Assembly (NCBI RefSeq): GCF_001540865.1
Contig: NC_033627.1
Coordinates: 3,987,265-4,051,264 of the forward strand
Length of the DNA: 64,000 nt
Source of the DNA: Ananas comosus
Lineage: Eukaryota > Streptophyta > Magnoliopsida > Poales > Bromeliaceae
Reading direction: 5' to 3'
Within the stretch, counting starts at the first letter, position 1; every line of letters starts with the position of its first letter. A program made the position numbers and the translations under genes. Under the pieces are notes generated by a model, which was not told where the DNA came from, made no database searches, and was given only the letters and a program-made list of their open reading frames with translations. Positions 36,801 to 49,209 of this stretch are shown piece by piece.

Positions 36801-37222
36801 TATATTAAATAAAATATTCAAGCATCCAAACAGATGTAATTTCTTCGAGAATATTATTCTTACTCAAAAATTTACTAAAAATGATAAACATATTTTTATC
36901 ATTTTTAAAGATATTTTCGGCATAAATCGGGGATAGATTTTCTGTATTTTAACACGAGAAGATGTTATATTAAATAAAATATTTATACATTCAAAAAGAA
37001 TCCAAAGACTAAAATGTATGTAATTTTTGAAATTTACAGGCTGCTGATTATTTGGAAATTCAAGGACTGCTGGATTTATGCCTGGACAAGGTGGCGAGCG
37101 CGATTACACAGAAGACTGCTGAAGTGATTCGAAGAGACTTCAACATCCAGAACGACTTCACCCCCGAGGAAGAGGAAGCCGTACGAAGGGAACACTCCTG
37201 GGCTCATCATGATGCTGACTAA

Positions 37223-38057
37223 TAACAAAGGGAGATATCTATATATAATCATAGACCATTTAAATTTTTTTAAAAGTTTTGTTTGTTTTATTATTTAAAA
37301 TATTTAGATTTGTTGGATTTGAAACTTTATAGTTGTTACGGGAACTTCTGCAGCTCTAAATGGCTGTTTTTTTTTTTTTTTTGTTTTAATAAATTTGTTA
37401 CAACATAAACACACAAGCAGTCAGGTTTTGAATCCATGGCCTCTCCCAAAAGTAATTTCCCTTGCCAGGGACTCACATGTAATTTATCAAAGTTTGCAGG
37501 GACGTGTAAGTCATTAACATGCACAAGTTACCCACAATATTTAGAGAGTTTTCAGTTTTCAGAAGTAAAATATATGCTTCATCCACATCCATAAAGATCG
37601 TAAATATTTTTCTAAGAACTAAGTAATTAAAGGCGTATTCTAGTTCGTTTTTTTCTTTTTCTTTTTTTTTTCTTTTTTTCTGACAGATACTTCTCGTGTT
37701 CTCGACCATTATGGAAACATTGAAGACTTTGCGTTGCTCCTGCATCGGTGTTCTCTCTAGCTGGGAACTTCTGAGCAGCAGTACCTGTCAATGATTAGAA
37801 AACAAGAAACTAATAACTTATCCAAGAGCGAACGAAAGCAAAAGATTATGATAGATGAAACAGTTCTAAGATTCTTGAACTAAAAGAATCTCACCCTCAT
37901 TGACCGAAACTGGTGCTATATATTTATAGATAGTTCCGTGAGAAATCAACAAGCCGTTTTACGATAAACCTTTCCCTGTAATTTCTTGCAACTTTGGCTT
38001 GTTTAATGTGTCCTGAGTTCCTCCAAATCGTTTTACTCTGCAGATATCAGGTCTTGC
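37223..38057. other. Spacer downstream of the SKP1-like and BaiN-like genes
   Basis: The two genes converge here, so the region should hold both 3' UTRs. I see poly-T and CTTTTT runs (about 37365-37383 and 37650-37680) but no further gene. Confidence 0.45.
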
Positions 38058-41000
38058 TCATGACACCTCTCGCATCAGGTAACTTGATGCTAGTGTGCCG
38101 ATGCTTGTCCCTGCAATGTATCCACCAGTCCATGCATTCTGTCGAGAAAAGCATACAAAATCATGCAAATGTGAAAAAGGATTTTCTGAAAAATATGCAT
38201 TGCCAGTTTCCTTATAGATAGTTTCGTAGAAGTAACGGCCGAAAACAACTTACAATGTGATAGTTAATCATAAGTTAGCAACTTTTGTAACCTTAATAAT
38301 TGTCTTATCCTATTTTTGAAAACGAAAGCTTATTTGTTGAGAAACTCAAGCTACCAAATGTATGCATTTAATGTTGCAAACATTTAGTAGTTCTCTTTGC
38401 TGATGTTTTAGTTACTGATCCAACAATTGTGCATTTCTCTATCGATAAGAACCAAAGTTGACGTAAAAAAGACCGGACTCTGTAAAGGTTTTTAGCATCA
38501 CATTCGTCAGTTTCAACTGCCATACATGTCCTATGAGCAACAGTATTAGTGTTTTCTTCTCTCTCCGACTTGCTCAGGATTATGTACAGAAAGTCATACT
38601 CCCGGCAATTACACTATGGTTGTGGTATGTAAGTGTCCAATAGCAATTCTGACTTCTGATACAGCTTCTCAACAATAAACATACACTATCGAGCAATTTT
38701 TACTTTAGTTTCAGCCTGTTTGGCAAAAGTAATTATACCAGTGGCCTTATCTCTCTTGTGACATCAATCACATAATTCTAATTAACCATACGAAAATGCA
38801 TCTGAAACTAGAATAACCTGAAAGTTGAATCCACCAGTAATTCCGTCAATGTTGAGCACCTGCATCCAGTTCACCTTCAGCTGTAATGCATCTTTTGCAA
38901 GAAAATTTCTCATCTTATTCTGTGACTATCAAAATCTTACCTCTCCTGCAAAGAAGAGATTTGGTTGCTTCTTGCTTTCCATGGTGTTAAGAGAAATCTT
39001 CACAAACAAAAGAACAGACTTAGGGCATTAGGCTATAGAATATGAAGTAATAAATATTTCCTGAAAACTTCATCAAATAAGACAAAAACCTCTGAAAGTG
39101 GAACTCCCCCAGCAGTGACGAATTCATCTTTAAACTGACCCTATACACAAAAGAACAACGACCGAGTATTTGCACTAGCCATGGCTAGCAAGCAATGTGT
39201 AGCATTTACTATGCGGAAGCTAAAATGAGCTTTCGTGCCCCAAAAGCAAAAGCTTTACTTTAAAGCAAGGATTTAAGTGCCGTGGCACGGGGTCGTGCTG
39301 AAAACTTGCCGGCATGGTACGGCACGTTGCGTACCGAGCTGTGCCGATGTGTGCCGGTCAAAAAAATTCTTGTATGCCGACACATAATAGCATGAAATAT
39401 TTATTTTCTTTAGCAACAAAATATTCTAACTATTTATTATGTCTTTTTATCACATCTTTTAAACTTTATTGAGGAAATTACTTATTAATTTAAAGAATAG
39501 AGGGTTTTGAGCTGTGCCATCGGCATGGGGCTTGTATCGTGCCGGTATCTTGTTGGCACGATACGGCACGGTAGATACAGCCCGTGCCAATGGGCACTTA
39601 AAACCTTGCTTTAAAGCTTCTACTGGCTGCTGAGAGCTATATAGAAGGTATTAGTGTTTTTTTGAATAGCTCTATTAAAAAAAGCACCATGGAATTCAAA
39701 TAGCTGCAGGAACTGGGCCAAACAATCCATACCAATGAACATAACCAACCACAACATACCTTTCCTACTACCTTAAATGAGTATTGCTTCAACAAAAGTG
39801 CTATGGAAATCAAATTGCTCTTGGGAATGGAAGACCATAACATGTCACCATCTAAACCCTGAAGAGAGATGGGTTGTGCTAATCAAAGAGTATTGTCAAA
39901 AACTAACCAGTCAACAAGAAGCATGCTTAAGCAAGCTAACCAACCTCCTTTTCCAGTAGAAACCTCCAAAATCTTTTCACCAAACCAAATGCCAAGGGAA
40001 ATGAATTGCTTGCTTTATGCTTCTGCATGCAATCTTTGGAATCGTTATTTCATTCTGGAAGTAGTGGAATAGGCGAATAGTAGATAAATATCTTCTAGTT
40101 TGACAATGTAGGGCCTCAAAAACTTGAGCTTAAATTTAAATTTATTGACCAAAGATATCAATCGAAAGCCTTTATTACCTTCAGCATGAAAATTTACACC
40201 TACGAGGAACAGCGATGGCACTGGAACACATATTTATAGCCTGATTGATCACAATGCAATGCAGAAACAAATCTCGGGATGTATTCCATGCACTTTTTAA
40301 CAATAGATCACTCGAATAATTTTATCGATGAGCATATTAATTTTAGCTCTTCACCACTTATACCAACAGACAAAAACAGCTTATTGCTGGAGAGATAGTA
40401 TACTTGGGATGATCAATTTATGGACAAGTGAAACTTATAGAAGCACTGAAATGCATATAAAAACCAAAGACAAGTATTAACACATGCGTGCTAAGGAAAG
40501 CTTGCATGGGACATACTAATCAAGTCAAATTGGCATTAGACACAAAAAGAAAAATAATACAATTAACTATTGTAAGATGCGATGTGAGGAAAGAACCAAA
40601 CCGCAAACTGATCTTTGTGGTGAAAGAGGATGCTTTTCACCTCTTCAATATGAATGCCAGGCACGAAGTCAACCAACAGCATTCCTGTACTCATTTCCAC
40701 ACAAATGTGAATAGAAACAGATTAGTAGAAACTTGAAAAATTAAGAAACTAAGCAGAAAAGGTCCTAATTTAGAAAGAAATCAAAAGATACATCTGAAAC
40801 TCCTTTCAACAAACTCTACGCTCTTCTGTGAAATAAACTGAGATTACATTATGTGCATAGTTTTTTCACATAGAACTCTTGACACTTTGGGATCCGAGCA
40901 ATTTGGTTGAAAAGGAAAACTATCTGTTTGAGTAGTGATCACTAACTTGACTTAAGTTAATAGTGTAAGTGAATCATGTATTGTCAACGAAATCAATTAA

Positions 41001-42268
41001 CCGTAACCAATTTCAGATTCAAAGTTTTCTCACAGGAAACTGAAGATGATATTTAATGATAGAGTCACTTTAACATGCAACATTGTTAAGCACTGACTTT
41101 CAACTTGTACTCACAATATATAAAGATGATGCCAGTTATATAATATGTTCATGTCCTCAATAAAAGCAAAGCCCTTAATGTAGTCTGAAAGTCTAAGAAT
41201 AGTGCATTTTCTTATTGAAACTCCAATAACAATAATGTCCTTTCTTCGAATTGTACCTGTGTAATTGGCACGAAATAGCTCACGCGCTCCCCATGCAGAT
41301 AACCGAAGAATCACTGGCCCGCTGAGTCCCCAGTGAGTCACTAACATAGGTCCAACCTATAGCACCTACATTATCATTTCAGAAAAGAACCAAAATATGG
41401 TTATAAATAAGAAGAAATACATGCCTGAGTTAATTCAGGTATACTCCTGGAGACATTGTCCAGTTTAAGCCTTGCTTTAACTCTTTGAAATGTCACCTGA
41501 TCATTGTCGAAGAGAATGAATTATACTGTGAAGAGATATAGTTATTGTGTTATTGTGAAATGAATTTACTGAATGTCACATGGCAGAAAAATAAAGATCA
41601 ATACTTTAATAAAATTCTCTCTCTCTCTCTCTCTCTCTCTATGAATTATAATGTAAAGAGATAAAGATTGAGGAATGAATTCATTGAATGTCATATGCCA
41701 GAAAAATAAGAATCAATAATATAATAAAACTCTCCCCCCCTCCCAACATTGACAACAGTGGCAGTTCAGGGTAGAAGTGAAAACATATAGGATATGAACA
41801 GATATTTGATGACACCATATCCGCATCCATATTTTTTTTGGATACGAATTCAGATATAGATGTGTCGGATGCTAAATTTTTATTACGATATTTGCATAAA
41901 AGGGATTCGGATAAGGTCGGATATTTCTTCATATTTGATATTGAAACACGAGAATAGGATATTGAGATATTAGGATCAGGGGATTAGGGGAATGGGATAT
42001 TGGGAATTAATATTATAATTTAATTTATTAATACAAAATATAATATTAGTAAAAAAATTCAGATATCCATATCCATAGCCATTTTTTTCAGATATTCGGA
42101 TAATTTTGACTTTCTAAAACCATATCCATATCCATATCCGACTGACTTCAAATATTTTCTATTCAGATGCGGATATTTTCAGATGACATCCTATACATTT
42201 TCACCCCTAGTTAAGGGGGCGAGCACATCATCACCTGGAATTTTGCAAGACACCAACACGTGGTGGGA

Positions 42269-42316
<48 letters not shown>

Positions 42317-45300
42317 TCGGGGTATGGGCGCCCCACCTTATGCTAGTGCCTTCCATCAACAATAATGATGATGACTGCATATTCTCCTTCCCCTTCTGCA
42401 CTCTCTTGATTGTAGGAAAGACAGACAGAGTTCGAGTTAGAAAAAATGAGAGATGTTTTTGGTTTTTTTTTGTTCCTACGCAAGGTTTTAAGTACCCATT
42501 GGCACGGGCCGTATCCACAATGCCGTACCATGCCAACAAGATACCTGCATGATACAGATCCCGTGCCAATGGCATAGCTCAAAACTCTCTATTCTTTAAA
42601 TTAATAAATAATTTCCTCAATAAAGTTCAAAAGATGTAATAAAAAGGCATAATAAATAGTTAGAATATTTTGTTGCTAAAGAAAATAAATATTTCATGCT
42701 ATTATGTGTCGATACATAAAAATTTTTTTGACCGGCACGTATCAGCACAGCTCGGCACGCACCGTGCCGTACCGTGCCAGCAAGTTTCTGGCACGACCCC
42801 GTGCCACGGCACTTAAATCCTTGCTCCTACGTTTTCCTTGGCAGGAATGTTTAAATTAATCGTGTATGCCTGAATGCAGGAAGACTATCCTACCAGAGTT
42901 TTAGATGATTTCTAAGGCCGATAACAACTTCAACGCTTCTTGTCATGGTCTCTTTATAAAAAAGTCATGAGACCATTGCTTATGTCAATATAGCAGTCCA
43001 AGGTTTTATGTTTTCACTACCTTTTAGCAGTTCACTGGGCCTTTAAGGTACTAAATATCCGAAAACGATCTCTAATTAAAAATCCATATCAGAATGTTTG
43101 AACAAAATATGACCAAACTGCAATTACCATATACTATTTTAATTTAACTAAAGAAGCGGGTAACTTTCGCTTCTGGAAGTAAAACAACAATGATTATTAG
43201 AAAAACATGGCCTTGCCTATCGTTATGAAGAGTAGTAGTGAGCCTTGGTATCAGTGAAAAGATGATTACCCCAGACAAGGTTGCCAGTTGTGCATCTTCA
43301 ATCTTAAATGTGAATAAGCTAGGCATTGGGTCAATAATGGAGTGACCAAGCTGGGCAGCGATCGAGTAGCCCTGTAATCAACTCATATGAAAGCAGTATT
43401 TCACTCAAAGTTGATGTAATACTATAATAGAAAAGCCAAAAAAAAAAAAACAAAAAGTTAAACTTTTTAACCTGTTTGCTGCTCCCAGTGGCAACTAAGA
43501 CATACGTAGCCTCTAGATGTTCTACAAAGTCTATTGTGCGCTTCTCAACCTTCAGAAGAAATTTCCCATTGCCAACAACAGATGTGCTTGAGACAACTTT
43601 ACCAGTCTGCAATGAAACTTCAAAAAGTAACACTGAATTCAGCAAATACTGCTAAGAGAAACTTTTGACTGTACAGCGAAAGATGGCATTAGAATAAAGA
43701 AATGCTAGAGCATAACTCTAACAAAAGGATACACATTGTAGTTCTAATTTTACGCAAAACCATATTTACATATCCAACTAGCACGTAATTGTGGCTGTTG
43801 CATCATTTTGGATAGTATAGAAGAGAATGGAAGTGGGTGTTTCTTCAAGTTTTCAACAGTCTGAGTATTGCATCATTTTGGGCGGTATAGAAGAGGAACA
43901 GAAGTGGGCTTTTCTTCAAGTTCTCAACAGTCTTACATATCTTGTAAAAACACCTAAGGATCCATTTATCACCACTCTTTAAATGGAGAAAGTAACCCAA
44001 CAGATAACTAGAGTATCCACAGATAATGATCCAAAGATGAAGGATTATCCCAGACTCACAAACGAAAAGACATGGAATCTTAAAGGTGTTTGTATCAATC
44101 AGTCTGATGCGAGAGTACACACTTAAACTGACTCTGTAAAGATGTCATGTCATTAAAAGACTGTAAAGATCACACGTCATAAAAAGCAAGAAGAGAAAAA
44201 GAATTATAGACATCCTACATATCCAATTCATCAAGGCTGACTTGTTTAAAGCTCACTTGTAATAGCCCTTTAAGATTTTTAGATTCCATTAGGTTTAAAT
44301 TGCTTTGACTTGATCCTTAGGGTTAGGAACCCTCTTAGCTTCATTAAGAAATTCAACTAAATTTTCTTTAAACAGTGGCATGCAAAGAAACTCAACTGCA
44401 CCAGCATATATATAATAACCTACCTCCAACCCTTTTAGCTTCATTAAGAAGACAATCTACTATAGAAGCTGAGCTGTTGCTAACAGGGAAAACTCGCCCG
44501 TCATCTTCTGTCTAATGCAAAATAATCAAAACCCAAATCATTAAAAGAAGATTTCATTTCAAATGAATAAGAAGAATATCAAGCAGAAGCAAATATTGAT
44601 GAAACTAACCTTAAGCGGAACCCCATGATCAGAGAACCAACCCATGGTATCTTGTGGGCCATGAACATTAAAGAACGATCCACGCAGTTCCTTATTTCCC
44701 CTAGGATAGTTTTCTGTCAATCTCTGCGTTAATACACCATGAAAGGCCCTAAAAGTCAAATACAGTTAAAATGCAAAGAACAACTCACTTGAACTGTCAG
44801 CATTCAAAGTGTAAATAAATAGTAAGGGTTAAACAGAATGTGATGTGAGTTCAGAAACAAATAGCAACTTCGGACTAGTCTATCGTTTTTCTTTTCTCAT
44901 GTGGTAGTTTTGTTTTTGGGAAGAACAGGAACAAGGTGGCAGCACTGCAACATAAGTTATTCAGCTGCATGATTCGGTCCAGTAACACGAGGTAAGGGAT
45001 GATAAATGTAAGTTTCGAAATTAAAGAAATTTAAGTACTTTTAATAAAAACTTAACAGTGATGAAATTTATGTGAAATATTAGCAAATATAGCATGTGTG
45101 GTCGTAATTAGCGTACATGTTAAGAAGCCCTTGCAAAATTGATTTATAGTAACTATGGGATATTTGATTCATATTACTAAAAGGAAACTCAAGTACAGCT
45201 GCTATAGTGGCCATTATAACTCTGCATATTACACCTTTTCTTCAATACGAAGATATGTATAACACACGAGAGTGTCTAGGCTCTACTAGTTACACTACTT

Positions 45301-46767
45301 TGAGCTAATCCACCATGGACACTGATTGAAACAGCAACACTAAGAAGTGTAAATTTTAGGTGTCAAGAGAAAAGTTTAGTTCTAGGAAAAATGAAATGAT
45401 TAAACTGATTAAACTGATTAAACAACAGTTTCATGTCTGACCATTGCCTCAAGAAAATGTCCATTGGTCACATTGCAACGGCCTCCCCCAGAAATTTTTA
45501 CCTAAAGACGAGAAAATATACACTCAAAAAAACCATAAAAAGAATTTTGAAATAAAATAATCAAACTAGAAATCTAAAATGCCTATGAAAGTACTGCTTT
45601 TAACCGACAGAGCTCCATATCAGGCTAAAACTAGTAAGCCACAAAATGTACAGATCTGAATTTAGAACCTTTTTGAACCCCAATAACGTTGTGACGTAAT
45701 GTGCTCTATTTGACTAGAAATGCTGCATAAAAACCTAGCTCATTCCACAGTTATAAATCATCAGCTACCAATTTAGGAAACACCAACTACTTATGTAAAA
45801 ACAAGAAAAAATAGAAGATTCGACCCCATAGCATTCAACTCCTATTCCCAACCTATGGTCACAGAATATAAAATCCTAGAATTACTTTTCCTGAATTTCA
45901 ATTCATTTAGTAGCTTTCATAACTGAGAATTAAGTGGTATATTTTCAGCCAAAGCTGTCAGACCAAAGCATGTTTAAAGGCTGCACTACCGAAGCCAAGG
46001 TAAACAATGACAAATGAGCAAAAAAATGCACTAGCCTGTATTGAGCAACCAGTCACAACATCGAGGATACAAATTTCCAAAAATAAAGCAATTTAAAGTA
46101 AAGTACATTTTGAACTTAAAATATTAAATACAGCACTCTCCGACAGCTTAAGTTTTTAGAAATAAACGATTGTTTCACATTATTCAAGATGGCATCAGTG
46201 TTTGAGATCCTGAGTTCGAATCCCGCCAGCCTCCTGATTTCACTCAATTTCCAGTGTTGAATATAAGATCTTAAAGATACCGTTCTGTGACAGCTTAAGC
46301 TTTTAGAGCTAAATGGTTGTTTCACAGTATTCAACAATGCATGATTGATGAGAAGAATCTGACCTTTGACAAAGGCTTTCCTTTCTCGATAACCAATACA
46401 TTCAATTGAGGAGCTAGGGTTTTCGCTCTTATTGAAGCGTATATCCCAGCTGCACCACCACCCACCACCACCAACAATGGCTCATTTATCTACACCATTG
46501 AAGCTATCAAACATGACCGCTGCTTTGCAAACGATATAACCAGAGACAGAGTGATAGAATGGAAGAGAGACAGAGGAGTACTTGTGAGGAGCTGCTGCTT
46601 GTAGTCGTAGTCGAAGAGGAGATGAAGCGCTTCTTGTTGCGGAAGGGGACGTGGTGAATCCTCGTCGAGAAGTAAGGTGCGGCTCCCATGGAGGAGCCGA
46701 GAGGGGGAGGGAGAAGGAGGAGGCCCCTCGCTGCGGCGGAGGCGGAGGCGGAGGTGGAGATCCTCAT
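38058..46767 (-). CDS. BaiN/HI0933-family FAD-binding oxidoreductase, organelle-targeted, 16 exons, 494 aa
   Basis: Exons (minus): 46767-46582, 46489-46364, 45501-45442, 44723-44610, 44511-44424, 43617-43472, 43371-43270, 41496-41425, 41356-41257, 40684-40602, 40022-39945, 39858-39760, 39140-39090, 38997-38941, 38859-38818, 38138-38058. All joins keep frame. Residues 1-62 are rich in Ser, Ala, Arg and Thr and look like a transit peptide. The flavoprotein follows: dinucleotide-binding [12 protein letters not shown] (about 69-80), [14 protein letters not shown] (105-118), [15 protein letters not shown], the VLVATGSS block, [37 protein letters not shown], and the FAD-closing [31 protein letters not shown]. 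Plant members are uncharacterised as far as I know; bacterial relatives are flavin-dependent reductases. Substrate unknown. Intron 8 starts GC (ACTCAG|GCATGT). Introns 7 and 12 each carry a copy of the same hAT MITE, and intron 7 also a second hAT MITE. The start at 46767 is the first ATG giving a plausible transit peptide. Confidence 0.9.
39266..39608. mobile_element. Intronic hAT MITE family, copy 2 (343 bp)
   Basis: Starts CAAGGATTTAAGTGCCGTGG and ends CACTTAAAACCTTG, with GGCACGG-rich ends. A perfect 8-bp duplication CTTTAAAG flanks it (39258-39265 and 39609-39616). It lies in intron 12 of the BaiN-like gene. Confidence 0.9.
41772..42209. mobile_element. hAT-type MITE (438 bp) in intron 7 of the BaiN-like gene
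   Basis: Starts TAGAAGTGAAAACATATAGG; the right end in reverse complement starts TAGGGGTGAAAATGTATAGG. Flanks are GTTCAGGG (41764-41771) and GTTAAGGG (42210-42217), an 8-bp duplication with one mismatch. Subterminal CCATATCCGCATCC/ATCCATATCC repeats fill the ends. Confidence 0.8.
42271..42314. repeat. (GA)n microsatellite
   Basis: An almost perfect run of GA dinucleotides in intron 7 of the BaiN-like gene. A shorter (CT)n run lies at about 41617-41640 in the same intron. Confidence 0.9.
42481..42823. mobile_element. Intronic hAT MITE family, copy 3 (343 bp, inverted)
   Basis: Opposite orientation to copies 1 and 2: starts CAAGGTTTTAAGTACCCATT and ends GGCACTTAAATCCTTG. Flanks are TTCCTACG (42473-42480) and CTCCTACG (42824-42831), an 8-bp duplication with one mismatch. 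It lies in intron 7 of the BaiN-like gene. Confidence 0.87.
46135..46345. repeat. tRNA-like SINE fragment with partial tandem duplication
   Basis: The block GATCCTGAGTTCGAATCCCG (46206-46225) resembles a Pol III B box. Before and after it, CGACAGCTTAAG...TGTTTCACA.TATTCAA is repeated (about 46141-46187 and 46289-46337). A related stretch with GGTATCAGAG...GATCCTAAGTTCTAATCC lies at about 54800-54895 in the subtilase gene. It lies in intron 2 of the BaiN-like gene. I read it as a dispersed SINE-like repeat, not a tRNA gene, because no cloverleaf can be drawn around the B box. Confidence 0.45.
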
Positions 46768-49209
46768 TGGGGCATTCCTTCGAACATCTCCCGAGCGCCG
46801 CTTCCAATTTTGTGTACGCGCTACACAGCGCGGGAGTGACCTCGCGGCGGAAAGGACCTTTCGCTCTGCAAGAAGACGTGTTTTTGGGCAAATTTCAGTA
46901 TAGTCCCTCCAGGCCAGATACGTCAGCATCCTTGCCCCACTTGTGCTGTTAACGAGTTTCTCTTGAAAATATTGAGTTGAAAATGTTAGCATGTGTTTAG
47001 TTTGTCTATTAAAGAGCCGAGTTGCCTAGCGAGTAATAAGTTAGATTATCCGTTGATTACCCTAATTAGTAAATTCGTGAATTATTCGTGAATTATTGAA
47101 AATCTGAATTAAACGGTTCGTTTACGAATTTTTTCAAAAGAAAGAGAATTATTCTCGAATTTTTGGGCCAACCGAATAATTCGCAAATTATTCACAAATT
47201 ATTGTCGAATTATTAAAAATATGAATAAAAAATTTATAATTTTATTTTTAAATATAAATTATTTTATATTTTATATTTTATATTTTATATTTTATACCGA
47301 ATCTGTTTTTTAAGCCGAATTTTTCAACGAATTTAAAAATTTAAAAACAAATTTTATAGGTATTATATTCGTACCGAATTTTTGCCGAATCCGAATTAAC
47401 TAACTATGTTGATTACTAGGTAAAAAGTTGAAAAAAACTTTAAAAATTTAGAATGTTAATCTAATAATTGAGATGCACATAATATAGGTGTTTTTATATT
47501 TGGAATGACCTAAGAACCAAATAGTTAAAAGTTGTAATATATATAAACGGAGCAGAAGCTCGTGAAATGCGAGCTGGTTTGCCAGCCCTACTGCCCACGT
47601 CGCAAAAGCGAAAGTGCATCAAATTACAATTGATTTTGTTGAGAGCCTGTCTATATATTTTAAGTAGGGAACGGTAGCATCTTGCCAGCTTTCTTTTTTT
47701 TTGCAATTAATTCAGCCAGAAATATGAAACAACTAAATTTTAAATTTAGAACCGTCATCAAAGTTCTTTATCATTTGCGCTAGAAATGATCGGTATGTAC
47801 TCTTAAGTAAATTGATTGTCACATTTCTATGAGCTTGAGCTTTTAGTATAGTAGTTGTTAGTGTCTGGTGGTTTTGTTAGCGTCTGGTGGTTTAAGTGGG
47901 CCAGTATCCTGTCCTATGGCCGGAGATTAGGTTGGAGTGAGTCAAAATTCAAAATTGCGTGAGGTTGGGTTGAGCTGAATCATGTTCGAAGTGGCGTAAA
48001 GTTGATTGGTTTGAGTCACAATTGAAATCCGTTGGAGCTACGTCTACATATTCTCTTCTAACTTGCCTAGAGGGATTAGCTATAAAAAACAAGAGTCGCT
48101 AGAGCTAACTCAAGATGAAGCTAACTAAACAGTAACCACCTTTAGACAGAAGAGCACCTGAATAAAGAGCCAACCATCTAACGATCCATTCTAAGTGAAT
48201 TAGTTGTATATTTTTAACCGCTTGTGTTTTAGGAATTAATGATTTGTTAGTAGTAACTACATCTCTGACAATGTTAGAACTTACAGTTTAAGGTAGAGAC
48301 AAATTACTTTCTTTGATATATGTGGGATAGAGATGCAAACAAATCCTTGATTGGCATGTCAAGGCCTAAAATATTTGGCTTGCAAAGCCCGTATGACGCT
48401 CACCTTCCTCGCCGAAAGTAGGTTTTGGTTAGTAAAGTTGAGTTAGAGACTTGATTTGGGCTGAAATTTTTTTAGGTCTTTAATATCCCGCTCCGAATGG
48501 GCGGAAGGTGCGAGAGCAAAATTTAGGGCAGTAAATGGAGAGCCTCGTCTAGAATCCCACCAAAATCCGTCCCATGAAGCCCAAATAAACATTTCAATTT
48601 TTTTTTAATAAGTGTAAACTCATCTGTGAAAGAAAATAATATGAAGTGAACTTGAACACAAACATAAAATTCGCAAATAATTAATGCATTCAAACACCCA
48701 TCATGTGATTGACAAAATCAAAATTAAACTTGAACGTAATAACTAATAAAACCAATAAAATCAGTACAAAAATATGGATCGAACTAATTAATTTTTGCAT
48801 CCAATATTATCCACCATCAAATATATATTCACTTGAGTTCCACTAAGACCGATCAAACTAAAAAGGACAAAACAAAGTTTAACAAACCCTAATATCACCT
48901 GCCTAACACTTTGGTTCCTAAATTTTAATTTATTATAATTTCCGGTTCGACCTTTCAAATTATTTACAATCAAATCCTATAACCCAATTCAGATGACTAA
49001 ATATTAATATATTGTCAATATAAAAGTAATGTGCCAGTGTTGTGATTGATATTATATCACTTTTATATGAACAATGCATCAATATTTAGCCAATTAAATT
49101 GTATTGTAAGATTTGATGCAACAATTATGAAATTTCGAGTCAGAATTTGCAATAAATCAAATGTGCAACTTATCCTATTAATGATTAACTAACTAAAATT
49201 TGTAAATAA
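46768..49209. other. Gene-free spacer between BaiN-like and subtilase genes
   Basis: This contains the BaiN-like 5' leader and promoter. A decayed repeat with many GAATTATTCG/CGAATTATT blocks occupies about 47030-47395. GC-richer patches near 47880-48130 and 48340-48570 look like old transposon sequence. A MITE-like piece lies at about 48905-49160. No gene is supported. Confidence 0.45.

Larger units (their letters stand above)
34621..37039. other. Intron or inserted DNA between the two SKP1-like exons
   Basis: Contents recognised: a GC-richer block with several CACGTG motifs at 35100-35340, a Mutator-like MITE at 35549-35997 and another at about 36526-36800. The rest is AT-rich. I searched for the missing SKP1 segment and did not see it. 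Confidence 0.5.
34205..37222 (+). pseudogene. SKP1: SKP1-like (SCF ubiquitin ligase adaptor) gene, middle part missing
   Basis: SKP1 proteins link F-box proteins to cullin in SCF E3 ligases. Exon 1 (34205-34432) encodes 76 residues with the typical start: VKIRSYDGVVVEV, EAVAIQS, IKHVVEDVG, IPTPNV and LSKVFEYCTKHAE. A single N follows at 34433, and the reading frame stops soon after. The last exon (37040-37222, after a normal acceptor AATTTACAG) encodes 60 residues: [31 protein letters not shown], ending WAHHDAD. What is absent is the linker and the WDAEF...DLILA part that normally precedes the second exon, roughly 35-45 residues. I did not find it anywhere in between. Because the loss coincides with the N, I suspect a collapsed assembly gap, but a true deletion is possible. 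The gene may therefore be intact in the plant. Confidence 0.75.

Noticed and set aside
44724..44760. Acceptor at about 44748 for exon 4 of the BaiN-like gene (TTTTAG|GGCC)
   Set aside because: It breaks the frame with exon 3. The acceptor AACGCAG at 44724 joins exon 3 (HFLEAM) to [13 protein letters not shown] in frame, as in the family.
46200..46230. Possible tRNA gene (AGTTCGAATCCCG)
   Set aside because: There is only a B-box-like block, without pairing acceptor or anticodon stems. It fits a SINE fragment.
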